64,000 nt of DNA from Diphasiastrum complanatum (Eukaryota > Streptophyta > Lycopodiopsida > Lycopodiales > Lycopodiaceae): NCBI GenBank assembly GCA_029204225.1, contig CM055098.1:19377303-19441302 (forward strand), read 5' to 3'. Under the pieces are notes generated by a model that saw nothing but the letters and a program-made list of their open reading frames with translations, did not search any database and had not been told where the DNA came from. Within the stretch, counting starts at the first letter, position 1, and every line of letters starts with the position of its first letter. The position numbers and the translations under genes were made by a program. Positions 37,206-51,000 of the stretch are shown piece after piece.

Positions 37206-37726
37206 CATAGTTCCTTGGAATGGAACAGAACGCAATTCCAAACCGTTCCTAGGGCACCTAAGGAACCGTTCCTTTGGTATATATTTTTTTGTTTTTAAGA
37301 AACATTTAAACTAAAATCGATTCCCCGCTGTTCCCAGGGCACCTGAGGAACGGCTACTAGGATCCATTCCTTAGTAAGCTTTTTTTTTTTTAATAAAAAC
37401 ATCCCAAAAGAAATTGCAGACATTATGAAGCCAAGCAATTTGTTGACTGAATTCATAATAAGTACTAATAATTTAGTGGAAGATTTTTGTTTAGCAAGAA
37501 GAGTTGCAGCCTGCTTGATAATTTCATACAAACCACAAGTTTAAGAACTAACTTGAATTTTTCCACACGATGTTTGGAAAAAAGCCACTGCCTTGGTAAA
37601 CTCAATCAAATTTCCGAGATAGCAGTGTTATTTTGTGTACGCAGTCTGTTCTTGCCATTCTCAGGCACTAATAAAATCAGTGGGACCGTGCCTTTGGAAA
37701 GGAACGGTTCCATACCCATTCATAAG
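37206..37726. mobile_element. Candidate palindrome-rich MITE (GGAACG words), right end unclear
   Basis: Starts CATAGTTCCTTGGAATGGAAC and contains repeated GGAACGG/CCGTTCC words near both ends (CCGTTCCTAGGGCACC; AAGGAACGGTTCC). The start shares CATAGTT with its neighbours. No matching right terminus or target duplication was found. Confidence 0.45.
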
Positions 37727-37734
37727 TTTTAAAC

Positions 37735-38060
37735 CATAGTTGCACTGCGTTTCTAGAAACGTGTTTCTGTTCTGGTTTGAGGCAGCGTTTCTTAGAAACG
37801 TTTTTTTTAATTTTTAATTTTTAATATTTGTGGTCAATGTGGGTTTCAACTTAAAGCATTAATCGGGCAGTACATTTATGTAGGTTGCTGAATGTTTCAG
37901 GTACAATGTCGCCCAGTATAGGTGCATCAATCCCTGTTGGATTCTGTCAATCCCTATTGATTTTTTAATATCTGTTTTTTTTTTCCAGAGATTCTGGATC
38001 CAGAAACGCGTTTCTGAGAAATGTTTTTTTTTCCCAGAAACGCGTTTCTGTGCAACTATG
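37735..38060. mobile_element. hAT-type MITE, GTTTC-word family (326 bp)
   Basis: Terminal inverted repeats CATAGTTGCAC / GTGCAACTATG (11 bp, perfect) are flanked by a perfect 8-bp target duplication TTTTAAAC (37727-37734 and 38061-38068). Subterminal regions are dense in AGAAACGCGTTTCT-type palindromes. No transposase is encoded. The 8-bp duplication and CA...TG ends fit the hAT superfamily. Confidence 0.88.
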
Positions 38061-38276
38061 TTTTAAACATACCTTCTGTTATATAGATGATGTATGTTTT
38101 ATCAATAACCCCAATGTCCTACAATTTTTGGATAAAAAACAACCTCGAGTGGAAACCAACCCATTTTGGATCTATCTACTTGACTACCTAGATATTAATT
38201 TTGATAGTGTTGAAAAAAATGTTGTCAACCTTTTAAACATTACTAAATTTGAGTCAAATATAGGCATTTTTCAAAT

Positions 38277-38492
38277 CTCAGTTGCCCGTTCCGGAACGGA
38301 ACACGTTCTGGAACAGAACGTGTTCCGTTCCGGAACAATGCCCTCTAAAACAAATAAAAAAAATACGTTTTTTTTACAAAGGATTAATCTAATATGAATA
38401 ATTAAAATAATTAGAGTTATATGAATATCGTTCCGACCAAGAACGTACGAACGGAACGTTCCGACCCATTTTGGTCGGAACGGGCTTCTAAG
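38277..38492. mobile_element. hAT-type MITE, CGTTCC-word family, copy 1 (216 bp)
   Basis: Ends CTCAGTTGCCCGTTCCG and CGGAACGGGCTTCTAAG form an imperfect inverted repeat. A perfect 8-bp target duplication TTTCAAAT flanks it (38269-38276 and 38493-38500). The left end is a stack of GGAAC/GTTCC palindromes. It is homologous along its length to 60301-60498. Confidence 0.9.
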
Positions 38493-38500
38493 TTTCAAAT

Positions 38501-38831
38501 GTCTAAATCTGTGTTGCAGCACATCGCGATCCGCTGCAAAAAATGTTCCGGATCGTGCGATCCGGAACATCAGCGATCTGTGACTCGGATCGCAATTTTT
38601 TTTTTTTTCTTTTTTGTGGAAAAAGGAGTAATGGCCAATTTTTTTTTTTTTGAGTTTAATACTAACTAAACCATAATTGAATGGTGGACATGCTTTTCCA
38701 ATAGTTATCAGAAATTAGTTTTGAATGGTGTTTTGATGCCAATGGTTTGCAGATCTACTGATTCCGTTTAAGAAAACTGGCTGCATTTTCATATGGTTTC
38801 AGAAATTTGGACATCAGTAGATGGTTTCAGC
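38501..38831. other. Palindromic CGATCC-word sequence and spacer
   Basis: 38519-38598 contains CGCGATCCGCTGC, TTCCGGATCGTGCGATCCGG and GATCTGTGACTCGGATCGC. It looks like one end of another element of the same style, but no partner terminus is found. Confidence 0.4.
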
Positions 38832-39306
38832 CATAGATGCGCCGCGATCTGAATCGCGATTCAGAATCGCGTTTCGGGATTTTCCCAGAAGCGCGCAAAA
38901 TCATTTTTTTCTTTTTTTTTGGAATTTTTTTTAGGCAATATGGGTATCAGATGAAAGCTCTGAATAAGAGCATTATGACTGTGTAGTTTGCCAACTGTTT
39001 CGGGTGCGAAACACCAAAAAGTCAGCGATCCGCCCCCCGGACCCCCTGTTTCAGCTAGTCCAAAAGAAGTATACAATTCTCGCCAGTCTAAGGAAGGCTC
39101 CTTCTAACTCTTTCTATCTCTGATCAATGTAGCCTGCAGCCATCTGAAACCAAGCAACAGATCTGCATAACAATTGCTTTTTTGATATCCTTTCACATGA
39201 TACCCATCCATATTGGCAACTATACAAAAAAAAAAAAAAAATTGCGTTCCGGGAAACCCTAATGGGAAATCCCGGATCGCGTTTCGGAATGCGGACTGCA
39301 TCTATG
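38832..39306. mobile_element. Palindrome-rich MITE, CGATTC-word family (475 bp)
   Basis: Inverted ends CATAGATGC / GCATCTATG (one more matching pair outside). Subterminal words include ATCGCGATTC and AGAATCGCGTTTCGG on the left, and CCCGGATCGCGTTTCGGAA on the right. No 8-bp target duplication is seen, so the assignment rests on architecture and the CATAG-type terminus. Confidence 0.65.
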
Positions 39307-39863
39307 GTCTAAATATGATAAAAGGAGGGTTTTGACGATCTCCGAGTTTTGCGAGTTTTCTTTGTATCTCGCATGCAAAATTTCATAGCACATGGCATGC
39401 TAGCAAATGTAGGCCGCTGGGACTTCTGGGAGGACCAAGTCTGGAACAGACAAAATCACATAGAAAATTCTCACAACAAATTAGAGACCAAAACACTTAA
39501 TTTTATCCTGATTGACTCATTTTTCCAAGTGTACAAAGCCGTTGTAAGGAGAATTCCATCGTTGTTCAAGCAAATAGGTTGCAGAGCTTATCACTCATGA
39601 ACTTTCAAGTTACAATCCCGACTAGCTAGCAAAATGGGCACAAGAGACATGTAATCATCTTGCTAATTGTACTACTTGAAAAGATCATAACACTAGTATT
39701 CGAGGCTGTGTAGATTGCTGCTTCAACAGCCTCCTTTGACTAATACCAAGGGTATAATACTATATTCAAAATCTCTCAAGATTCTGCAACCAGAACACAG
39801 AATAGAGCAACCTGATACAGGATCACAGGAACAAGAAAGCTTCAATGCTTATAAACCAAGTTG
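39307..39863 (-). other. 3' region of APC4
   Basis: Non-coding sequence downstream of the APC4 stop on the minus strand; presumably contains the 3' UTR. A polyadenylation site could not be fixed. Confidence 0.4.
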
Positions 39864-39952
39864 CTATTCAGATTTGACATCTTCGTCCTCCTCCAGATCA
39901 TACAATAGAGCACGCCGTTGACCCACAAAAATGCAAGCCAAGCCTCGTGATG
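39864..39952 (-). CDS. APC4: APC4 last exon
   Basis: 89 nt after acceptor CATTGTAG. It completes Ala, then [20 protein letters not shown] and a short acidic tail ending EDEDVKSE and TAG. The junction LAVS-A-SRGLA matches the conserved APC4 C-terminus. Confidence 0.9.
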
Positions 39953-42036
39953 CTACAATGAGACAAACTTGCTTAAGTCAATTTGCCATTAAGTACATCT
40001 GCATGGAATAATTAAACTTTAAATAATCTACTATTATAAACTCAAATTCCCATACAATGATTCATCTGTCTAAGCCCTAACACTTATTTGCAATCCCGTG
40101 TATGCATAAGCTTGCAGCCACGTAGAAAATCCATATGGGGTCCTACATGAGAATGGAATCAACTGTGCAATGTTACCTTCCTACTTTTACAATATTTGTT
40201 TATCATAAAACTCAAGATTTGAAGAATTCCACTCCACATTTTGTACAGAAAGTTCAGTCTTGTTCATTCCAAATCTTGCGGAGCATTCTTAACAACGGTT
40301 TCAGGAACTTAGGATTTTCAGCCCTCTTAGCTATCAAACAGGAGGCTCACTCGAACTTTCAGAGTGAGATTAGCTCTCAGAAGTTCTAACTTCAATCATT
40401 CATCTTCCCTAAAACAGCCCTAGCAGGCACATTTATTCGATGAAACAGCACACTTTGTTTAGTTTTTAGTGTCCTAGGTGTACTGTTTGTGACTTTCATT
40501 ATAACTGGTACCGCAAGGCAACAATTATTTTTTATGAACCCAAGTATTTCTTCATAATAAAAATCCACTAGTCGCACAGTTTCTGAACAACATCCGGGAA
40601 GGGCTCCAGGCTCTCTGTTACCAACTCATATACCTTGTTGCAGGTATTGCAGGCCAGTCTCGAATTATTTTGTTGCCACTTTTCATTACTTTATTCACAT
40701 AGCAAGTGTACCGTATGTCCTAGGAAGACTAACCTCAATCAAATTAGTAAAAAATCATCAAATTTTTGCTCAATCACTAAGTTATTCTCAGTCTAGCGCT
40801 TGATTTCAGAATATCAAAATGTCAAGGGTAGCCTGATATATCCCTAGGCTCCTAGCTATGGCATCCCATATTACCATAATTCTCTCACTAGGAGAAGTAA
40901 GGTGCTCTTGCAAAATATTGTTGGACAGAATGGCAGCACCACTCAAACTGAATACCCCGAAGAATTATTCCATGGAAATTTGAAGACTACAACAACAAAA
41001 TGTGGCAACAATGGACAAAAAGGAGAGAAGTGAGAAGAGATTTAGATTGTCAACAGAAGAAAAGAGAAGTTCAAAACAACATTGGCAAGCTTCATGGCAG
41101 AAAGCTAAAGTTCGTAAGAATCCAATTGGATCTTAAAGAAATAATCAATCAATTCAAATGCTCTTGGAAAGGCTAGGAGATAGCCATCAAGAAAGTGTTA
41201 CAAGAGAGGAGAGTGTCAAGATTAGAGCATCTCTATCTGGAATTTTCAAGATACAAGGAGGTGATTATGTCATGTACTGAGTAGGCAAGAAGCTCAAGAC
41301 TGCAAACCAAGCATTAAGAACATAAAATCTTGCTTTCAAAAGAAGTTCTAGCATATTGAAGAGGGCATCAATTTGATCTTTAAAAATTTTCAGAATCAGT
41401 AGGGTCTACTTCTAATTTTCTCTACGACAAGACAGGCCTAGCAAAATGTTAGAAATCAAAGCATGCAGTATCAATCCAATTTATACGAGAGAGAGCACCA
41501 TAGCTTGCATTAGAGAGCTTGCACAATGATACAATGAGAATGATCCAAGTGAGAGAAAAATAAATAGTGTTCCTATGCATCTGGTCCACTGGTACTGGAG
41601 TAGTGTTACACATAAATAAGGACTGGTCCAGATTAATCACATTATTGGCACTCTGGGCCCTTCAGTTGATTATTACTAGTTATAATGCAACTACATTGTT
41701 AGAAATAAATGACTATGCTAAAGTTAATCCATAGGTTACTTTGACCCAAAAGGTCGAGATTTGTGTAACCATGGGTATTTAGTTATTTAGGCCATCTTAA
41801 GTTTGTCTTAAGTTCAGTTGGACCCAATTTTGGTCATGTACTGACTCATGGGTCCTTAGGGTCTAATTTTGTTTAGGGGCCCTATCTTGACTTTTGGGGG
41901 TGCCCTACATTTAGTAAGTGGTTAACCTTAGGGTATGGTGGCATTTGGTCACATCCAAGTAGAGTACTTAGATGCTCATTGTGTATTCCATTTTAACAGT
42001 TTGGCTAAGCATTGCTCTCCATTGCTCTTGTTGTTG

Positions 42037-42090
<54 letters not shown>

Positions 42091-45000
42091 GAGTTGGGCG
42101 CCCAACCTCTTCTCTCTTGTTTTCTGTGGAGATTGATTGACAACTAGATCTTGGTGACTTGACTCTTGCTTTCCTACATGGTATCAGAGCTACCGGATCT
42201 GCAGCAAGCTTGTTTGTTGGCGCCCTACCAGAAGAGGAGCTTCTCTACTTTTTGTTGTGAAATTTCAGCATCTTGCTGATCTGTTCAAGTGGAGTTTGGA
42301 TCAGCTTTTTTGTCTCATTTCAGGTTGAAGGAGGGCGGCCATCGGAGATCTTGGAGGAGCAATTTTTGGCACCCAAAAATCAAAATCTCAAGTCTGATTT
42401 TTATGCAACCAGTTTTCAGCAACTTTTGTTTGGAGGAGGGCGCCCAAAAATCTGCTACTGACTTTTGGTTGTGGTGTCTCCTTATCTTGCTGTTTTTGTT
42501 TTCAGGTTTGCATTTGTGTAGGAGGGCGCCCAAAATTCAGCAAACCCTATTCAGGGTTAGGTCAACTTGTGACTGGAAATTTGCAGATTCTCAGCAAGTA
42601 GTAGGGCGCTTTCAACAGCCCTATTGGAGTGTGTGTTGATCACACTATTTGGCTTCCTAATTGGGTTTCGGTGTAGGCTTCAATCGAAGCTAACCTAATT
42701 TTCAAGAAGCTGGTTTTTTTGTGCAGAAAGACAGCCATCTATCCATTATCTTTTGGGCACTTTGGTTGTAGATTGAAAGACATCTTGTGCTCCTACTTTC
42801 AGCTCTTTGTTTGCTGCAAATTTTTGAGTAGATTTGGTTGTGGAAAGGCTCTCTTTCCTATCTACTACAAGCCGAAATTTTGTTGGAGGTAATGGCTAAA
42901 GAATCGGAAGCTATCGCTTCTTTGTTTAGTGAAGATCGGTTGGATAGCACAAACTACTCCTTGTGGAGTTACATGATGAAGAAAGGCCTGTGGGATTTGG
43001 TCAATGGTAATGAGGAAAGGCCTCCGTCTTTGGCACCTCCTACACCTCGTGGATCATCATCATCAACATCATCGTCTACATCTTCGGAAGAACAAAAGAA
43101 GTGGGATAGAAGGGATGCACAAGCACATTCTATGGTTGCTCTTGCTGTGAAAAGATCTATCTTGCCTCATATTAGGTCTTGTAAGACATCTAAAAGTGTG
43201 TGTGTGGGATACACTTTATACTATGTATAGAGTCAAAAATCCAGCAAGAGTGGTGTATCTTAGAAATCAGCTTTCTTTGTTGAAGATGTAAGAAGGGGAT
43301 CAAGTGACCAATCACTTGACGAAGATCAAGGATCTTCGTGAGGAGCTTCTCAATATTGATGAGATAATTGAGGATGCTCAATTTGTTTCCATTACTCTCA
43401 ACTCATTACCTTCATCTTATCTTCCATTTGTTTCATCTTTGAGTATCTCTCTTAGGGGACAACAACTCTCCTTTGATGAACTTGTCGGGCTGCTTCTTTG
43501 AAAGGGGAAGCCTCCTTCCAAGAGGCTTCCAAGGATGAGCAAAAGCCCGTTGGAGGTCAAAATGTCAACACTCAAAAGAAGAAAGGGAAGTGCCATTATT
43601 GCAAAAGAAGGTATGGGCACTTCATCAAGGATTGTAAGAAGAAGCTTGCAAAAGAGGAGAGTAAAGGAATTGATACTAGTGCTTCACTTACTACTTTGGA
43701 GCAAGAGCTTGAAGCTAGTGGTGATCTCTTCAACCAAGACTATGCTTTTGTGTCTAATATTGCTTCTACTAGTACTACTACATCTATGAGGAATTCAGAT
43801 TCTGTTTTGCAAGTTGCTGATTTTCAGCCCATTGAATGGGTGATTGATAGTGGTGCTACTCGTCATATGACTTCTCGTAAAGAAGCATTCACTAAATTAG
43901 TGAAAGTGCAAAATGGAAGTAAGGTACAATGTGCGGATGATGCATCTTATTCTATTCATGGAATTGGAATTGTAGCCATCATTTTGCCTAATGGTGAAGA
44001 AAAGTACATTAAGAATGTGCTTTATGTTCCGGGAATCAAGAAGAATCTTCTTTCGGTCTTCAACTATGTTGAAGCAAGGACTAGTTGTTGAGTTCATAGA
44101 AGATAAGTGTCTTGTCAAGGATCCTAAAAGATCACTCTTGATTATTGTTTCGGGAACAATTCATGCTGGCTTATTCATTATGGATACCTATGAGCGACGA
44201 ATTCCTTCTACATGTCTTGTTGCTTCTACATCACAATCATTGGAGTTGGCTGAATTGTGGCACGCAAGGTTTGGGCATCTCAACTTTGCAAGTTTGAAGA
44301 AGCTGAAGACGTTTAATATGGTAGAAGACATTCCTACTATTGAGCAGCCGGAAAGGCATGTATGCGAGGGGTGCATACTTGGAAAGTTTCAAAGGAAACC
44401 TTTCCAATTGATGGAACTATAAGGGTTCTTGATAAATTTGATTTGGTTCGTAGTGATGTTTGTGGTCCAATGAGGACCGAATCCATTGGAAAGTGCATCT
44501 ATTTTGTGACTTTTATTGATGACTTTCCCCGTTTTACATAGATCTATCCTCAGAAGGCTAAATCGGAACTTTTTCAGCGTTTCAAAGATTTTCTAACAAT
44601 GGTGGAATATCAATTTGGGCATTCTTTAAAGACCCTACGCACCGATCGAGGAGGGGAATACATTAAGAATACGTTCAGTGCATGTCTTCAAGAAAAGGGA
44701 ATTCTACATCAAATGACAACTCCCTATATGCCTCAACAAAATGGTGTTGCCGAGCGAAACAAGGCTAACTACTGCTCTGTAATAGCCTGTCTGATGATGT
44801 GACCTAATATCAACTAATCATGCCAAGTCAATCATGGAGGTGAAGATCACCGTTCCAACACAAAAGAAATATTTAAAGAGATATTTGTTTTGTAAGTGGG
44901 AAAAGCTAGAATAGTAATGAAGAAGTTCTCTAACACAAGGAAAGAAAATTTGTTCTTGAGAATAGAGGCAATATTTGTGGGACCAAACTTGAGTGGAGGA

Positions 45001-48000
45001 TCTTATGGCCTCACAAACAAAGGCAAGAAACATATGACAAAAGGTCAAATGATGGAAACCGGAAGGGAAAAGGCTTTTCGAAGAGAACCACAAGATAAAC
45101 AGTTAACAAGGTTAATTGGAATTGTAGAGTTTCCCTGGAAAAAAAAAGAAGCAAAGCTCTTAGTTAAGCTGCTAAGAATATAGACATCGAACAAGAGAGG
45201 AGATAACAATACAGGCTATGGTAGTCTTGATGTCACCAGCTTCAAAGAAAATTAGAGATTATCTTAGAAAGAAACTTCAATGGACAAACCATACAGAATT
45301 AGGCTGTGTTTTATAAGGGGGAAAAAGGCAACCGAAAGAGAAGGTTTTTCTATGCAATCCTTGTTTGATCAAGGATTGAAGATAATAGGAGAACCTCAAA
45401 TGACGCGGAAATGAAGAGACAACTACTAGTTCATATAAGATGTTAATAAAGGCAAAAAGTTAGCCTATACACATGAGCACACGATAGGTAATGGGAGATT
45501 TGGGTGGTTCGAACAGATGTAAGGTTCAGTTGATTGAGGAGGACGAGAAAATTATTGACAAAAGCTTTATTCTCATTCTCATACAGAATATTCCAATTCA
45601 CAGATCTCTCTGATTGGGCAAATTCTACCATCGCAATGCATTGCTTATAGCAGTAAGTTTTAGAACCTATGATCTTTGTAAGTAGTAAAGGACTAACATT
45701 ACATATACCAAGGGCTTAGAGTTTTCAGTGTTGAAGAGTCCAAACGCTTTTCAACATACCGCTGACAGCTAGAGGTGGTACAACATCAGACTGTGGAATA
45801 ACTCGAGCTCTTCCATCGTTTAGCCCAACTTCTACAACAGCCCCCTGAAGCATAGGACCATGAACTGTGCTTTGAGTATTTTTAACTATGCAGCTCTTAT
45901 TTCACAGAAAAAAACAACTAATGAATTACAAATGTAATTACTGGAAAATGACCTTCCTCTCCAGAACTTCTAATTTCTACGCAAGTGCATAGTTTGCAAT
46001 CAGTCAAACAGCAAATCTTTTGAAAGTATAAATGCAGACAACCAAAGCTTATGACATACAATGGATTCACATTTTTCGAAAAGATCAAGCTGGTCAATTG
46101 TAGAAATGGCTGATAGTGACATAAACGGGAGATCCTCCAGCTGGAAAATCATTAGCCATGCTTGGCTTGATCCACCCCCATAAAGAGCACTTTCAGCAAT
46201 AAGTAGAACCAGTTGCTGTTGCTGTTTCCACATTTCGTAAACTATGTATTAGTAAGGAAAAACACAAATGTGACCACGTCCAGGACAGCATGCTTAAAAT
46301 CTATTTTGAAGGAGGAAGATATGAAAGGCAGAGATAGCATATATAATTTAAAAGCAGTGTTGTGTAGGAAGCTTGACAATAATCAACGACACAAATGAAA
46401 AGTCAGAACGATGTTCCAGAGCATACTACCTTATAGAGGGCCAAATCAACACATTGCAACTTTTTCTCAAGGTGGAGTGTTATAGCGTCTAATTTACTCC
46501 AATGAGATCTCATTTCCAGTGGTTCAGATAGATCGCCACCAAATCGGCACAAAACTCCAATTGAACTAGAATCAGTATGCCTCTTGAAGCAGATGTAGTC
46601 ATAAAGAAGTGAAGACTTTGTAATTCCCCCTACCTGAACTGGGAGTTTATCCACTTTTTCCTGCAAAGAATAAAAACATATAAGGAATTTTCAAAGGAGG
46701 AAAAAAGGGAGGAGAGAGTAACTAATTGTTGGAGATAATACGATAGGGGAACTAGAAGTGTTAGGTAAATGAAAAAGGAGAGAGAAATTAAGATAGGAGT
46801 TAGAAGTTAGGTGTTTTAGTAGTATTAGGTAAATGAAGGAGAGAGTTAGGAGTTAGGACAAAGAATAAGAGAGGAGGAGGAATCAGGGAATCGAGGTGTG
46901 TGAATGTTGTGTTAGGTAGTAGAGTTGTTAGGAGTTTTAAAATTTAGTATTAGGTAATAGAGGTGTCAAGGGTGTTACAGTTACAAGTTGGGACAGTTAG
47001 GAGTTTGTGCTGGGAGTTCAGAGTTAGAATTTAGCAGTTAGGAGTTGGGACTCATAGTGACATCTATAGATCCCATATGGGATCATGCCACAGATTCTTC
47101 GGCATACAGTAGCTCGGGCACAAGCAATGGTCATATAATTATTGTCTTGTGAGCTACACAAGTGGTCCAGTGTGTATTTGAGGGCACCTCTGTTTGTGTG
47201 GCTACAAGATCGGACCATGCCCACATGCACCACTAGGCCTCTTGAAGACGATTGTGAGACCAAGAGCTGTTCAGAGAGAGATCATTCATCCAGCTGCAGG
47301 TGAGCATCATCCACTTGTGACCTAGTTCTTTCGCTTTTGAAATTTCAAAATTGGAAATGATGAACTTGCATTGTCACTTGTACTATGTAGCAAAGTTGCA
47401 CCGCCGAATCGCGGACGGCAATTCGGACAACGATCCGGATCGCAACCCCCGATTCGCTGGGGGTGGCGATTCGTGATTCGTTGGTAGTAAAAATGGCAAT
47501 TCTGGTTAGCAGAATCGCGATTCACGGATCGCAATCAGTTTCCAGCGAATGAAAAATGTTTTCTGATTTTATGTGTTGCAATAGGATCAACTGCTTCAAC
47601 TAGGCATACATCCACCTCAGCTCAGGGTGTGACAAATGCAGAGGCTAGCACAGCTACACCACATGTAGATGTACATGGCCTTTCTACTTCTAGTGGTAGC
47701 AAGGCTGCTGTTAGAACTAGAGAATATTATGTGCAATTGTTTCGACGTGACAACAAGACTAAGGCAGATGTGGCTATCAGAAGAATGTTCTACATTTGTG
47801 ACTTCCCCTTCCATCTAGCAAAGACTCTTGTTTGGAGGGTTATGGGTTTTCAAAATCATATATCTCCAAACTCCTTGATCCTAGTTTTCTTTTGCTTTTC
47901 GTTGATACATCTATGATTTGTCATCATACATGTCTTGAATGCACTGAGCTGAGTTTTGCAAATATATACTATAAACCCTCGGCCCTTCTACTTTAATTCA

Positions 48001-51000
48001 TTTCCATTTTACAAATCTAGTCTCAAAAGTTTGAAGTTTGAACCTTGTCAATTTGAATCAATGACACTCATTTCTTGAATCGTAGGATTGAAGAGATAAA
48101 GGCCAAGTGGGAGAGCAAATGGAACTGGTTTCATAGGCCTTTACATGCAATCAGCCATGTGCTACATCCTCTATGAAAAAAATATGGTCTTGAGTAGTTC
48201 CATGACATGAGCTTGAGGATGGGTGGTTTGAATAGCTCCAAAAGATCATACTAGACGTTGCAGAGCAGCAGGCCTGCAATCATGAGCTCGTGATTTTTTT
48301 GAGAGACCACCTCACATATTTGAGGTCCATGACATAGGATAGAGTAGGCCACTTGAGGCCAGTGTCTTGATGGAACAAGTATGGAGGGTGCACCCCTGGG
48401 CTACAATGCATTGCATTGAGAGTCCCCTCTCGTAGGACTGCACCGCAGTAGCTTGTGAGAGGAACTAGAGCATTTACTCTTTCATACACACCAAGAAGAA
48501 AAATAGGCTCTCCATAGTTCAATTAGAAGGCTAGTGTATGTGCATTCAAACCTACACCTTCCAGAGAAGATGAGGTGTAAAGATCACACCAGGATCCAGC
48601 CTACAAAAATACCATAGACGACATTGTGGAGCCAAACCGCCCAACCAAGTAGAAGCTCAAGATCACTCCCCAAGAGTCTCACCCGCAAGCCATGTGTTAC
48701 GAGCTCGTAACCAGTGCTGAACCCTAGAGAACACAGATAGGTCAGATACCACAGTCAAAGTCGTGTCCAGCGTACACGACCAACAGGGCAAGACAGTGTG
48801 AGTAGTGTGCCCCAGCACGGTCCATAGCCATGGCGGGCCTAACACAGTCTAGGGATCCTGTCAGCAGGACAGGGCCCCCAGTTGAGTCCCGACGTGCAGC
48901 CGGCCACGTCAGTGCCACGTGGCCGACACTTGGCAGTTGCATGCTACCAGTCCTCACACTGGGCTAGGAGGGGCTTACTCTATATCAGGGAGTAGGCAAG
49001 GTTGGGTGGATCAGTTAGTGTTTGCCCTACTGTGGTGTTAGGATCTATTACACTGGTATCAGAGCCATCTCCATCTTTGGGAGCTTAGTAGCAGCAGTAG
49101 AGAAAGCTATCAGAAGATAGGAAAGATCTCTCAGTTTCTCAGAAAAGATTAGAGGAGGAGAATCGTTGTAGGTGCAGCCTTCAAACTTCTGATTTTCACT
49201 GAGAAATCACAGTAGTAAGGAGTCAGATTCCATGTGTAGGTAGCTCGCTGGAAAAGCAGCTGTTCTTCACAGATTTCAGAAAGTTTTTTACATATTTTCC
49301 AGAGGAATCGGAGTAGGAAGAAGTAAGCACCTCCATCGCTGTACATTCAGAGATTAGCATCTAATTTCCAGGGGAAAATTTAGTAGTTCTCAGCGAATTT
49401 GAAGCCAAAAAAGAAGAGCAGGGTCAGCGCTGCCAGTGCTGCTGAAAATCCAGATTTCGGACAAGTTTTTGGGCCTCAACTTCAGAGATTTGGAGCAATA
49501 GTTTTCCTACCAGATCAGCGAGCAGGGGGCTTCTGAAATTTCAAAATTCAGAAGTGTGTTTGGACTTCAGATTTGCCTTTTTGTGGACAAATAGAGATGC
49601 TGTCAGACCAGCGAGGGGGGATAGCAAAAGTTTCAGATCTTTTTGCACTTTTTCCAACCTCTGTTCAGAGTTCTCAGAACCACAGGTCTGAAAGCAGTTG
49701 AGGAAGAGCTGAGAAGGGCTTTTCTTGATTCTCTCTGTGGAAGTACAGTTTTCAAAAAGAGCTAAGTTATCTTTCCCCCCTTGTACAGTTGTAAATTAGT
49801 CTTTTGACTTTTTTTTTATCAGAAGTTAAGGTACCTCTTTTTCAGTTCCGAAAATGACCACTCCTCAGAGACCTGATCAACCCTCGGAGAGAGGCTTCGA
49901 CGAACTTGAAACAGAAGCCTTGGCTTACAGTAAAGGGAAAGAACCTATGGAAATGGAAGAACAGGAACAGTTCGCCGAAGAACTTGACGAACTAGTTACC
50001 AAGGAACAGTTTCTCCAATTGGTAACAAAAGTGGATGAACTAAAGTTGGCATTAGCCAATTTCAAGTCCAGTGTGGACGACTCGTTCGCTGAACTCAAAA
50101 GCTTGATTTTGAGTTCCGCGAAAGGAAGCCTTCCCTCCACTTCTCAGTTGTCCCCTTCTCCACTTCCATCAGTTTCGGGTGAGACTTTACGGTCTCACCC
50201 CAGTGTTTTTAAAGATTTAAAGCCTCCTACTTTTAATGGGGAAGAGAAGGATAGAAATGCAGACATTCTACAATCCTTCCTCAGCAAATGGAAGAACATT
50301 CATGCTCTTAAACAGCCCCTGACCATTTGCAAGCTATTGAGGCCAGTCTTTCCTTAGGGCTTAGGGCCTATGGCCTATAAGTGGTGGTTAAATCTCCAGT
50401 AGACTGGGCAGACTCCCCGATCATGGAAAGCTTTTGAAGAAGCTTTCCTAAGAGAATTCCTACCAGAAAATGAACTTGATAGAGCCTGGGAAAGAACAAT
50501 AATGGACAAGTCCCTCATCCAATATATCTCGCAGTATCGAGAAGCAATTTTAAAAATTAAAAATATGGATGATTATCAGAAAATCAGGGGATTTGTCCGT
50601 GGCCTCAAAGATGAATATGAAGTAGAGGTCCAAAGAAACTCGCCTACTACCCTTGAGCAAGCTCTCAGACATGCTCAAATCTATGATGATTCAGTGGGTA
50701 GGAAAAGGGCGAGAAAGCAGCCCCTTTCTGAGCAGCCTCCTCAGAAAGACTTTCAATTTAAAAAGAAATTTTTAAAAATAAAGAAAGAAGAAAAATTTAA
50801 AAGTGAAGCTCCTCAGAAATGCCCTTCACTCATACAGCCCTTAAAACCAGATGATTTTGAGAAAGCCAAACAAGAACGTTTGTGCTTTGTGTGTATGGGC
50901 AAGGGACACACAGTCAAACAGTGTCCCAAGGGGCCTTTCACTAAAAAAGATAAAAAAGATAAGAAACAAGTTCATCTTGTTCAGACTGTAAGTTTCCCCA

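Larger units (their letters stand above)
41697..44770 (+). mobile_element. Ty1/copia element, 5' part only (LTR to integrase), inside an APC4 intron
   Basis: The 5' LTR 41697-42178 (TGTTAGAAAT...TTCCTACA, 482 bp, with a (CT)n at 42040-42088) is followed directly by PBS TGGTATCAGAGC (42179-42190). Gag, zinc knuckle, protease, pre-integrase and integrase follow, and the match stops right after the NGVAERNK box. RT, RNase H and the 3' LTR are missing. Orientation is opposite to the host gene. Confidence 0.92.

Noticed and set aside
44896-45183. 95-codon Lys-rich plus-strand frame
   Set aside because: No motif, no splice context, and lies inside the APC4 intron on the opposite strand.
48663-48957. 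Minus-strand open frames in the chromovirus LTR
   Set aside because: They lie within a GC-rich LTR and have no motif; the LTR explanation is sufficient.
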